From an uncultured Pirellulaceae bacterium (GTDB lineage: Bacteria; Planctomycetota; Planctomycetia; Pirellulales; Pirellulaceae): a stretch of 64,000 bases of DNA. The notes beneath the pieces were generated by a model. That model was not told the DNA's origin. It did no database searches and saw only the letters and a program-made list of their open reading frames with translations. The stretch is taken from positions 1 through 64,000 of the forward strand of contig CALFWR010000096.1 of NCBI GenBank assembly GCA_937928555.1. The letters are read 5' to 3'. Both the position numbers and the translations under genes were made by a program. Below, one piece after another: positions 8,641 through 16,566 of this stretch (position 1 is its first letter; each line of letters begins with the position of its first letter).

Positions 8641-8672
8641 AAAAACCGATGTCGAATTTGACATCGGTTTTT
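8641..8672 (-). terminator. Rho-independent terminator downstream of tRNA-Arg
   Basis: AAAAACCGATGTC and GACATCGGTTTTT form a perfect 13-bp stem with a 6-nt loop. T-runs on both strands make it potentially bidirectional. It lies 14 bp past the tRNA 3' end, separating the tRNA from the operon below. Confidence 0.9.
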
Positions 8673-8686
8673 ACAGTCTCAAAAAG

Positions 8687-8760
8687 TACACCCGGAGGGA
8701 TTCGAACCCCCAACCCTCGGTTCCGAAGACCGATGTTCTATCCAGTTGAACTACGGGTGC
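8687..8760 (-). tRNA. tRNA-Arg (anticodon TCG)
   Basis: The reverse strand folds as a cloverleaf: acceptor GCACCCG paired with CGGGTGT (G-U at the first pair), D arm GTTC..GAAC, anticodon stem TCGGT/ACCGA with loop CTTCGGA giving anticodon TCG (reads CGA), and T arm GGGGGTTCGAATCCCTC. CCA is not encoded. A strong terminator follows. It borders the AT-rich RES operon, and tRNA genes are common integration points. Confidence 0.93.
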
Positions 8761-8907
8761 AGGAGCACAGATTGTAGCGGATGCGGCTTTGTTGGGAAAG
8801 ACGCGAGATGGACACCAACTGACTCGGTCGCGAAATCGATGGCTGCTGGAAGGTTTTGCCGGATTTAGGGGAAAAACAAGCCAACGATGGCAACTTCCGA
8901 CCTTAAT

Positions 8908-9092
8908 CCCGGATTATTCACGACGACGGGCGTTGCTTCTACGTCTGGCCAACCGGAGCATGGGAAAAGCTGAATTTCAACAAGAAATGTGAATCATCCG
9001 GCAGAAGAAAACTACAGCGATCGTTTCATCGCATCAGAGTCGCGAATCACTGTCAGAACTGGTTCTGACGCCCACGCCTTGTGAATAATCCG
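8908..9092 (+). repeat. MITE type I, copy d
   Basis: This is a near full-length element with one mutation in the right end (GCCTTGTGAATAATCCG). ACCTTAAT directly abuts both ends, and the match extends to CCGACCTTAAT, so a direct repeat of 8-11 bp flanks the copy. Short ORFs of the track in this area are shadows formed by the repeat. The rest of the 8761-9225 spacer shows no gene. Confidence 0.9.
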
Positions 9093-9225
9093 ACCTTAAT
9101 AATTCGCCCTGAATTTGTTTTGATGGTAGAATTTGCAGACAGGAACGTCGGGATAGAAAGGTTAAGAGGCGAACCTCTCCCGGCGTAGACGAAGAGCGCT
9201 CAGCTCGAACGACAGGCGAGACTTC

Positions 9226-9834
9226 ATGACGCGGATCACACTTCGAATTCTTGACGGTGCCAACCGGGGAGAAGTCTACGATGACATCCTGCTGCCGGTC
9301 ACGATCGGCCGCGAAGAAGGTAACTCCATTCAGCTCAACGACGAACGCGTCAGCCGCGTTCACCTTCGCATTCAACAGGACCATGACGACCTTGTCCTGA
9401 CCGATCTGGACAGCACCAATGGCTCCCGAGTCAACAACGAGGAAGTCCAGCTCAAGCTCCTTCGCTACGGCGACCTGATCACCGTCGGCCGCAGCACGCT
9501 GGTCTACGGAAGCCGCGAACAGATTCAACAGCGACTCAAGGAAAATTCCGGGCGGCGAGCAACATCCGGGGGTATGGACAAGGACGAAGACGGAAGCTTT
9601 GCCGTCTTTTTGACCGAACCGCCGCGACTTCCCGAACGACTCTCACCCGGCCAGGCGGCGCAGCTTTCAGAAGTCATCGAGTTCCTCCACCATCAGGTGC
9701 GAGAGATTGTCAGTGAAGCCGACGTCAAACCGCGACATCAATCAGTAGAAGTCCCCAAAGAACTTTGGCAACAGATCATCGAAGTCCAGGCTCGGCTGGC
9801 TGAGTATCTCGATCGAATCGGCCAGCCCAGTTGA
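9226..9834 (+). CDS. FHA domain protein
   Basis: This 202-aa cytosolic protein has an N-terminal forkhead-associated domain (about 5-100) with the phosphothreonine-binding signature: GREEGNSIQLND, SRVHLRI, and DSTNGSRVNNEEV. It therefore probably reads phosphorylated partners of Ser/Thr kinases, which are numerous in planctomycetes. The C-terminal half (about 120-200) is predicted helical, with a proline-rich start, and has no recognised domain. It is 29 bp upstream of an ExbD-like gene in the same direction, probably co-transcribed. No kinase is adjacent, so the partner is unknown. Confidence 0.9.
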   Translation: MTRITLRILDGANRGEVYDDILLPVTIGREEGNSIQLNDERVSRVHLRIQQDHDDLVLTDLDSTNGSRVNNEEVQLKLLRYGDLITVGRSTLVYGSREQIQQRLKENSGRRATSGGMDKDEDGSFAVFLTEPPRLPERLSPGQAAQLSEVIEFLHHQVREIVSEADVKPRHQSVEVPKELWQQIIEVQARLAEYLDRIGQPS

Positions 9835-9863
9835 CCAAACCTTGACCCAATCAGGACAAAGAC

Positions 9864-10424
9864 ATGGCAGACAAAGGCATTCAAACTTCCGACGCTGCTT
9901 TGACATTTTCCAGAAACGATGCTGACTACGTCGACGATTACCAGTCCATGGGCTGGAAGGGATTTGAAGAATCGCAGGAAGATCCCGAATCGCCAGGTTG
10001 CCGAAAAGTGGTTTTGCCCGATGACGAGATGGACATGACTCCGATGGTCGATGTCACGTTTCTGCTGTTGATTTTCTTTATGGTGACGGCTTCGTTCTCG
10101 TTGCAAAAATCGATACCGATGCCCGAGGGACTCTCCGATCAGCACGCGCAGGCTGCGGAGCCCGATGAGTCGGCGATCACGGTTTTGATCGATCAGAACA
10201 ATACCTACCACGTCGTTTCCCATAACGAGGGCGAGTTCGAATGTCCCAGCGAACGTGAGATGCGCCAGCGGCTTCGAGATTCTGTCGAATCAGGGGGATT
10301 GTCGAGGATGTTGATTCGGGCCCATGTGGATTCACGGCACGGGAGGCTTGTCGCTGCCTGGGATGGAGGTGTTCTGGCAGGCGTTGAAGACATCGCCATC
10401 GAGACGACTTTCGAAGAACTGTAG
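9864..10424 (+). CDS. ExbD/TolR family biopolymer transport protein
   Basis: This 186-aa inner-membrane protein has an acidic N-terminal cytoplasmic stretch of about 55 residues, then DMTPMVDVTFLLLIFFMVTASFSL, the single ExbD/TolR membrane helix with its conserved Asp, then a periplasmic domain. ExbD works with ExbB to turn proton flow into force on TonB. No exbB or tonB is beside it; the upstream neighbour is an FHA protein. The N-terminal extension is longer than usual for ExbD and could bind a partner. The stop lies in a 16-bp tandem duplication. Confidence 0.9.
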   Translation: MADKGIQTSDAALTFSRNDADYVDDYQSMGWKGFEESQEDPESPGCRKVVLPDDEMDMTPMVDVTFLLLIFFMVTASFSLQKSIPMPEGLSDQHAQAAEPDESAITVLIDQNNTYHVVSHNEGEFECPSEREMRQRLRDSVESGGLSRMLIRAHVDSRHGRLVAAWDGGVLAGVEDIAIETTFEEL

Positions 10425-10441
10425 ATTCGAAGAACTGTAGA
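10410..10441. repeat. 16-bp tandem duplication over the exbD-like stop codon
   Basis: TTCGAAGAACTGTAGA is repeated twice without a gap. The first copy carries the in-frame TAG stop; the second lies beyond it. Confidence 0.9.
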
Positions 10442-10553
10442 TTCGCCCAGGTCATTGAGTCGGTTGCCGATAATCGCGAAACAATGGGCGCAAATGCGAA
10501 TCTGCGAGCAGTTTGGAAAAGGGCGGCTTGCCGCGAGTGACTTTCCTGGTTCG

Positions 10554-10585
10554 CGAGTGACCGAGTGACCGAGTGACCGAGTGAC
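10554..10585. repeat. 8-bp tandem repeat CGAGTGAC x4
   Basis: Four exact head-to-tail copies of CGAGTGAC lie in the spacer between convergent genes. Another single copy occurs about 20 bp upstream. Likely a replication-slippage microsatellite. Confidence 0.85.
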
Positions 10586-10601
10586 CTTTTCTCCTTGCAC
10601 G

Positions 10602-10637
10602 AAAAAAGCCCGGGACCAATATGCGGCCCCGGGCTTT
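10602..10637 (-). terminator. Rho-independent terminator of the MoxR/VWA operon
   Basis: AAAGCCCGGG and CCCGGGCTTT form a 10-bp GC-rich stem followed on the minus strand by a T-run (TTTTTT). It lies 25 bp past the last gene of the eight-gene operon. Confidence 0.9.
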
Positions 10638-10661
10638 GGTTGTTTGAAAGAAGTCGACCTT

Positions 10662-11720
10662 CTATCGACCGCCGGCTTCTTCGATGCCGTTGGCTTTTTC
10701 CATGTACTTCTCAACGATGTCGCGATAGCGTGATGGAAGTTTTTCCTTGATCGCGTTGTTGGCCGGGTCACGGCTACGATCGCGAAGGCGACTCCAAGGA
10801 CTGGCAGGAACGTCATCGTAAGTCTTGACGATTGCTTTGCCGTCTTGAGCTTTGGCTTTGTCGCCCTTTTGGCTTTTCTGCTGCTGCTGTTGGTTTTTGT
10901 TGTTTGCCTGCTTTTGACCTGATCCCGGCTTTTGCGACTTGCCCGGCTTCTTGCAGTTTTTGCAGCTTCCACTGCACTCTTTCTTTTCCGCTTCCTTGAT
11001 CAGTTGATTGAGGATCTTGACGATCTTTTCCTGTTCGCCCTGTGTCGATTCGTCTGTGTTCTCGATACCAAGACGACGACGGGAGAATTCCATTTTCTGA
11101 TGGGCATCATCCAGTTTGCCATCCTTGATCGCTTGCAGTCGCTGAACCTGACGCCAAGCGCTGACTCGCATCCTCTCGGGAGCATCGGGATAGCTTTCGA
11201 GGAAGTTAACGAAGGAGCTGATCGCAGACTCTTTCTGAAGCAACCCCGCGTGTGCGATGCCGGAGAAGTAATCGGTTGCTCCGGTGTGAACGGAGACTTT
11301 GGTGTAGTCGGTTTTGATTTTCGAAAGCAGCGGAAGGGCGTCTTCGAATCGCTCGTTGTTCATCAACACGCGAGCCATGTAAAACGATGCGTCGGCGGCA
11401 AGGAACGGATCCTTTGAATCGACGAATGGCTTGAGCAGTTCGCCGGCTTTGGCGATGTCATCTGCTTCTGATGAATCAACCGCAGCGGCGTAGTTGGGGT
11501 AAAGAGCTATCAGTCCTTCGGTGATCGCGTCGGCAGGCGATTCGGTTTCGAATTCGCCGATTCGTTTGCTAGCGGATTCCTGTTTTGCCGATTCAAAGTC
11601 ACTTTCCTGAACGTGATCGCGGAACGCTTTGACCACGCCGGAAGAATCATTGGCGAAAAGAAGTGTTGTCGATCCAAAGATTGCGATTGCAATGACAACA
11701 GCGGAAAGAAGTCTAGCCAT
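10662..11720 (-). CDS. Exported TPR-like protein with CKNC and Q/K-rich linker
   Basis: This 352-aa protein has a Sec signal peptide (ARLLSAVVIAIAIFGSTTLLFA) and a helical TPR-like region (about 90-200; FLAADASFYMARVLMNNERFEDALPLLSKI). A Cys cluster CSGSCKNC and a Gln/Lys/Gly-rich low-complexity linker (about 250-290) follow. The C-terminus is conserved-looking, LPSRYRDIVEKYMEK. It is the last gene of the MoxR/DUF58/BatA operon. The C-terminal motif and the CKNC cluster are echoed in the unlinked coiled-coil gene at 48.6 kb. A role in a periplasmic or membrane stress complex is inferred from context only. Confidence 0.8.
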   Translation of the reverse strand: MARLLSAVVIAIAIFGSTTLLFANDSSGVVKAFRDHVQESDFESAKQESASKRIGEFETESPADAITEGLIALYPNYAAAVDSSEADDIAKAGELLKPFVDSKDPFLAADASFYMARVLMNNERFEDALPLLSKIKTDYTKVSVHTGATDYFSGIAHAGLLQKESAISSFVNFLESYPDAPERMRVSAWRQVQRLQAIKDGKLDDAHQKMEFSRRRLGIENTDESTQGEQEKIVKILNQLIKEAEKKECSGSCKNCKKPGKSQKPGSGQKQANNKNQQQQQKSQKGDKAKAQDGKAIVKTYDDVPASPWSRLRDRSRDPANNAIKEKLPSRYRDIVEKYMEKANGIEEAGGR

Positions 11721-11811
11721 AGCTTTACCTTGAAAAACTGCCTATTTGACTTTGTAATTCTAACACTTGTCTAATGCCGAGCCTATGCAAAAGTTCTGCT
11801 GGCAGCGGCGA

Positions 11812-14130
11812 TTACTGCGATTCTTCCATGATTCGTTCGGTCATTTCGATTATTTTTAGCTGAATTCGCTCGGCATTCCCCCGCTCCTGCTTAAGAATAT
11901 CGGCAAGCTCCGCGTTATCCCGCATCTGTTCCAGCTTTTTTGTACGGCGATTGAGCCGTCTTTGTTTCATTCTTAATATTTTCAGTTCGGCAGATTTTTT
12001 GAGCAGCGGCTGTTTGCCGTCGCCACCGCCACCGCCGCCACCTCCGCCGCCCTTTTTCTGTGCTTCCTGAAGAGCGTCGATCAAGTCTTCGATTGTGGTT
12101 TCGATTTCCTTTTGCACCAACTGCGTGTAGCGGTCTGTCTTTTCGTCTTGAAGTAACCTGCCGGCTCGTTCGAGGTCGATCTTCAGTTCCTCGACGACTT
12201 CGGGAAAGACCTTGCTGCTGCCGTCTTCGATCAACAGATCGTAAGCCTGCTGGCCGAGTTCGCGAATCTGAAGTTCTTCAGTGGCAACGCGGAGGGTCAC
12301 AAGCTGGTCACGGCGACGCAGTTGGCCAAGGTTGATCTTTTTGTCATCGAGTTCGGTCGTCATCACCGATGCGACCTGCTGACGCTGGAGCATTTCGGCA
12401 AAGCGAGCTTCCAGCCGCGCCAATTTTTCCTCGCGGGTTTCCTCACGAAGCTGCTTGAGTCGCTCTTCGAGTTCCTCGATTGCTTCTTCGAGTTTCTCTT
12501 CGGCTTTTTGCTGGTTTCGTTTGGCCTGCTCTGAATCGTTTTTCTGCAGATCGTCAGCGGCTTTTTTCATCGCGCCACCGGCCTGTTCGGTAGGCTTTTG
12601 GCCGGCCTGATTCTTTTGTCCGCCCTGCTGCTGTCCCTGTTCGGGTTTTGAAGTGGGAGCCTTTTTCATTTTCTCAAGGACATCCATTGTCTTCTTGCGG
12701 GTGCGGCGCTGGTCGTCGGCGAGTCGTTTGATTGCCTCGGGAGGCAACGACTCCAAGCGACGCATTTCCTTCTTGACCTCGGCAAGTGCCTTTTCAATTT
12801 CCTGTTTGGCCAACTCCTGTTGCCTGGCGGCGTCTTTGGGGCTGCCGCTGGCAAGCTTCTCTTCGGCCTTGCGCTGATGCTCGGCGGCTTTGTCCAATGG
12901 CTTGCTGCCTGGCTGCTGTTGCTGTTGTTGTTGCTGCTGTTGTTGGGATTTCTGACCCGGCTGGCTTTGTCCTGACTTGCCGCTTTTGCCGGACTTTCCC
13001 GATTGGCCAGATTGGCCAGATTGGCCTTTCTGCGGTGAGCCTTTTTTCGATTCGCTTTTCTTGTCGCCATCGGCAGGCTGCTTTCCGTCCTGGCCTTTCT
13101 GGTCCTGGTCCTTTTTTTCGTCGGAGGGCTTTCCGTCAGAGGGTTTGCCATCGGAAGGTTTTCCGCCAGAGGGCTTCCCGGCGGAGTCTTTCTTGCTTCC
13201 GTTTTTGGGATCTCCCTTGCTGTCCTTGTCACCGCCGGACTCATTGAGCTTCTTTTGCAGTTCTGCTTTTTTCTTTTGCAGTTCCTTCAGTTCCTCTTCA
13301 AGGTCCTTGTCGTCTTTGTCGCCTGGCTTGGCCTTTTCGCCATCGCCGGGCTTACCTGAATCGCCGTCTGATTCTTCGTTGGCCTTGACGGATGCTTTAC
13401 TGTCACCGGGCTTGTCGAAATTCTGATCGCGAATGTTCTGGGCTAGGCGTTCGGTTTCTTTACGGATCTCAAATTGCTTGTCGGCAATCTTGTCCAGTTC
13501 GCGAAGTCCCGACTTCAGATTCGCTCGGGTCTTTTCGAGGTTCTCTGTTTGGTCTTTGACTAGGCCTTCGAGTCGTTTGATCTGGGCTTTGAGGTTCTTG
13601 ACGGCATCCTCTTTGTTGCTGACCTTTTCGTTCTCTTTGGTCTGCTTGCGTTGCTCTTCAAGGCGTTGTCGAAGCTCGTTACGGAACTTCTCAAGGTTCT
13701 CGATCTCGTCCTTTTTGGAAATGACCTTTTCTTTTTCATTGGTCAGTACCCGAATCATGGCATCGACAACCGTGATGATCTCGACCAGTTCCTGCTTTGC
13801 TTCGGCGAAACTTCCCTCGTCCATCAACGAACTGGCCAGAGCCATCTTTTTGGTGAGCGATTCTTCTTTTGATTTCTGATACGTCTTGATCAGACGATCG
13901 GCTTTTTCGGGATCCTCTTTGCGCATCCGTTCGGCGGCGGCGGTAAAGCGAGCTTCGACTTCGGTCAGCATCCGCTCGGCCTGTCGCTGCAGGACTGCCA
14001 ATTCGGATTTTTGTTTCTCTTGAGCGGCGGCTGGTTCCTGGGCCACGGTCATTGAAGGGGAAGTCCCCATAACTGCGACCAACAGCGAAACAGATAAAAA
14101 CAGTCGGCTGAACGATAGATACTTCTGCAT
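11812..14130 (-). CDS. Exported coiled-coil protein with Lys/Gln-rich low-complexity core
   Basis: The protein is about 772 aa with a signal peptide (YLSFSRLFLSVSLLVAVMGTSPSMTVAQ). Long coiled coils cover residues 30-250. A charged low-complexity core has GKPSDGKPSDGKPSDEKK repeats, SGQSGKSGKSGKSG and a Gln run of about ten. A second coiled-coil half contains a Gly run (GGGGGGGGGG) near residue 700. The ATG at 14130 is chosen for its GGAG ribosome-binding site; the track start is a TTG. It lies between the DUF4175-like membrane protein and the TPR protein in one operon. A scaffold role is plausible. No catalytic motif is visible. Confidence 0.8.
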   Translation of the reverse strand: MQKYLSFSRLFLSVSLLVAVMGTSPSMTVAQEPAAAQEKQKSELAVLQRQAERMLTEVEARFTAAAERMRKEDPEKADRLIKTYQKSKEESLTKKMALASSLMDEGSFAEAKQELVEIITVVDAMIRVLTNEKEKVISKKDEIENLEKFRNELRQRLEEQRKQTKENEKVSNKEDAVKNLKAQIKRLEGLVKDQTENLEKTRANLKSGLRELDKIADKQFEIRKETERLAQNIRDQNFDKPGDSKASVKANEESDGDSGKPGDGEKAKPGDKDDKDLEEELKELQKKKAELQKKLNESGGDKDSKGDPKNGSKKDSAGKPSGGKPSDGKPSDGKPSDEKKDQDQKGQDGKQPADGDKKSESKKGSPQKGQSGQSGQSGKSGKSGKSGQSQPGQKSQQQQQQQQQQQPGSKPLDKAAEHQRKAEEKLASGSPKDAARQQELAKQEIEKALAEVKKEMRRLESLPPEAIKRLADDQRRTRKKTMDVLEKMKKAPTSKPEQGQQQGGQKNQAGQKPTEQAGGAMKKAADDLQKNDSEQAKRNQQKAEEKLEEAIEELEERLKQLREETREEKLARLEARFAEMLQRQQVASVMTTELDDKKINLGQLRRRDQLVTLRVATEELQIRELGQQAYDLLIEDGSSKVFPEVVEELKIDLERAGRLLQDEKTDRYTQLVQKEIETTIEDLIDALQEAQKKGGGGGGGGGGDGKQPLLKKSAELKILRMKQRRLNRRTKKLEQMRDNAELADILKQERGNAERIQLKIIEMTERIMEESQ

Positions 14131-14162
14131 GTCTGTCTCCAAAGAGTTTCCTGTGAGATCCG

Positions 14163-16409
14163 CTATTCGTTTTCAAATATGTCGTCGGGGTCGGCGTCTT
14201 CAAAGATGTCTTTTGCGTTCATCTTTTCATCCAGTTTTTTGTTGATCTGTTCTTCGAGCCATTTGATTTCAAGCAAACTGTTAAGCAGATCCTGAAAGGA
14301 CCGGGATGCGTTCATCGCTTTGAGGACTTCGTTCATGCGAGCAAGGATTTGTTCCTGGACCGCAAGGGTGCTGGTGACTGCTTCCTGAAGTGGCGCGTCT
14401 TGTTTTTCAACACGGCGGCAATTGTCCAAGTAACGCGTTGCTTCGGTGACGAGGTCCGTATCGATCTGACGGATCGGCTGAATGATTTTTGTGTCGTAGC
14501 GTTCGTTGATTCGTGGTTTGTCGGGAGCAAGTTCTTTTTCGATCTCGTCCAAACGATTGTTCGTGATTTCGACAAGGAACTCTTCAAAGCGGCCTGCAAT
14601 CTGGTCGATCGCGGTGCCGATTCCTTTTTGATTGCGAACCAGTTCCAGCAACTGCATCTCGCGGGCCTTGTGGAAGGCATCGGTGTCGCTGCCGGGTTGT
14701 GGGCGGGAAATCGAAAGAGCTTCCAGTTCGCTGGAAAGCGAAAGCTGCATCGCGTACGCCTGCTCAAACGCTTTCCGTTGTTCGTCTTCTCTTCGCAACA
14801 GATCGCCGCGAAGTTTTTCATCGGTCACGACCCGCAGCAGGAATTCCTGGGATTTGCCAACACCCGCCTGCTCGGGTTGGTTGTCATGGGAAATCACTGC
14901 GAGCTTCAAACTGGTGCCCGGTGTGAGCTTCAAAGGCAGCAGGTCAAACGCGGCGGCAGATTCGGCAGCAGTCCAAGATTGGTCTTTGTGACTCTCCAGC
15001 GAATCGATCAGCATCGTTTGGCCGGTCTCTTCGGGATCGGGTTTCTCGTCGTTCTCTTCGGGTTTCCAGCTCGCAGAAAACATGATGTCGGTCAGGCCAA
15101 AGTCATCGACGACCTGGAACTCGGTCGGCAGTATCGCCCGCGTCGAGACCAGCCCGCTGATACCAAGCAGTTCCGCCCGAATCCGTGGAACCTGGTCTTC
15201 CTTGATCGTGACGGTGAATTTGGATTTTCGGGCGTTGCCGAGATTTCCTTCGTCGAGCAATTCAAATTCGTAAGGTCCGGCGACAAGCTCCTCCGTTTTG
15301 CCGGGGGTCGCGGTGAACGAGTTCCCGTCCTCCGAAAGTGCCATCTGGTAAACGGACTTGCCACTCTTTAGCGTCGCCGATGCAAGGGGCTTGTTTGAGT
15401 TGGCCCGAATGTCCAACCACGTTCCGACCAACAGCGGGTGCGGCCCGTCGCCTTTGAGGCCAAGCGGCGCAGCGCCGGTGTACTCGGGGAGGTGAGCGGT
15501 GATCTCAAGGTCAACAATCGCGGGCGGTTCGACAAGGCTGACCTTTACCCATTCGGTCACGTCATCGCCGCCGGTGGCTCGGAATCGGAACGCCGACGAA
15601 AGGTTGTTGAACAGGAATGAATGCTGGCGACCGTCAAGCTTGCCGGTGGGCTTCATTGAGTAGATCGTCCGTGAGCCGTCGGGGCTTTCCAGCTCCAGAT
15701 TCAACGACACGTCGCGATTGGTGGACGCTTCGGTTACGTTGACCAGTTGACGATGATTGACGCCACGCGGCAGCGAGATGTTTCCGTCTTGGGCTCCCAC
15801 GATCTCCAGATAAGTTCCCTGCGGCCACTGGGCATCGCCAAGCAAAACGTTTCGGTTGAACCACGTTGAAAGAAAATCAGATTGCGTGATGCCGATCCCC
15901 AGCATCGCCAACGCTGCGATTCCCGCGCCAAGGATTCCCAGGTTCCTTGTGTAACCGGATTTGTCGATGATGTTGCTGAAGTCCAGCTCTTTGACGTCAT
16001 CGAGGCCCTTGTTGATCGTCGCAGAAGCAAGTTGTTCCGAGACGCCGATCGACTCAAGGTTTTCGGCCCGCGAAAGTTCGATGCTGCTGATCAGGCTTTC
16101 ACCCAGGGACCGATTGCCTTTTTCGATTTCGTACACCAGGGCATCGTTGCCCGGCAAAGTCGATATTGGTTTGAGCAGTTTCCAGAACGCCACTGCGGCC
16201 GCAACTGCGATCATGCCCACCAGCAAAATCAGTCGCTGGCTGAAGTCCATTTTGAACATCCGGTCGACGATCATGTCGACAACAAAAACCGCCAGCATGA
16301 TCCACAGCAGCGATCCCAGCCCTTTGACCATCACCCACCGCGCAAGCTGACCACGCAGGGCAGAAATCCTGTTCCAGAGTGTGCGTGGTATTTCGGGAAG
16401 TTTGTTCAA
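14163..16409 (-). CDS. Large membrane protein (DUF4175-like)
   Basis: This 748-aa protein starts with two transmembrane helices (about 30-50 and 60-80; LLWIMLAVFVVDMIVD and LILLVGMIAVAAAVAF). A third helix lies near 155-175 (LGILGAGIAALAMLGIGI), followed by a large extracytoplasmic beta-rich region and a helical C-terminus with charged coiled coil. The layout resembles DUF4175-type proteins seen in MoxR/VWA operons, but assignment to that family is tentative. It ends 33 bp before the coiled-coil gene start. The sequence upstream (16410-16510) is full of quasi-tandem TTTGTCAGTTTTCAG repeats. Confidence 0.75.
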   Translation of the reverse strand: MNKLPEIPRTLWNRISALRGQLARWVMVKGLGSLLWIMLAVFVVDMIVDRMFKMDFSQRLILLVGMIAVAAAVAFWKLLKPISTLPGNDALVYEIEKGNRSLGESLISSIELSRAENLESIGVSEQLASATINKGLDDVKELDFSNIIDKSGYTRNLGILGAGIAALAMLGIGITQSDFLSTWFNRNVLLGDAQWPQGTYLEIVGAQDGNISLPRGVNHRQLVNVTEASTNRDVSLNLELESPDGSRTIYSMKPTGKLDGRQHSFLFNNLSSAFRFRATGGDDVTEWVKVSLVEPPAIVDLEITAHLPEYTGAAPLGLKGDGPHPLLVGTWLDIRANSNKPLASATLKSGKSVYQMALSEDGNSFTATPGKTEELVAGPYEFELLDEGNLGNARKSKFTVTIKEDQVPRIRAELLGISGLVSTRAILPTEFQVVDDFGLTDIMFSASWKPEENDEKPDPEETGQTMLIDSLESHKDQSWTAAESAAAFDLLPLKLTPGTSLKLAVISHDNQPEQAGVGKSQEFLLRVVTDEKLRGDLLRREDEQRKAFEQAYAMQLSLSSELEALSISRPQPGSDTDAFHKAREMQLLELVRNQKGIGTAIDQIAGRFEEFLVEITNNRLDEIEKELAPDKPRINERYDTKIIQPIRQIDTDLVTEATRYLDNCRRVEKQDAPLQEAVTSTLAVQEQILARMNEVLKAMNASRSFQDLLNSLLEIKWLEEQINKKLDEKMNAKDIFEDADPDDIFENE

Positions 16410-16510
16410 GGTTCTATTTGGATTGTTCAGGTTCAGGGTTTGTCAGTTTTCAGTTTGTCAGTTTGTCAGTTTTCAGTTTGTTTGGAATTCAGATCGTTCA
16501 GAATTCAGTT
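16410..16510. repeat. Quasi-tandem TTTGTCAG/TTTTCAG spacer repeat
   Basis: The gap inside the operon consists of imperfect repeats of TTTGTCAGTTTTCAG and AATTCAG-type words. It shows no terminator and may be expanded slippage DNA, like the heptamer arrays elsewhere in the window. Confidence 0.6.
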
Positions 16511-16566
16511 TGTTCGAAATTCACAATGGCTGAACGTTCTACAGAAAAGCCAGCCTGTGGTTGTCG

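Noticed and set aside
5200-8700. tRNA-derived att direct repeat flanking the RES island
   Set aside because: Only a 7-bp match (CCCGGAG) to the tRNA 3' part was found near 5217, which is expected by chance. No integrase is present.
8789-8992. 67-aa ORF containing PDYSRRRALLLRLANRS
   Set aside because: The peptide recurs wherever a MITE copy lies (for example 39675-39977), so it is repeat-derived and not a gene.
14349-15371. 340-aa plus-strand ORF
   Set aside because: It is antisense to the DUF4175-like membrane gene; it has no domain and no ribosome-binding site.
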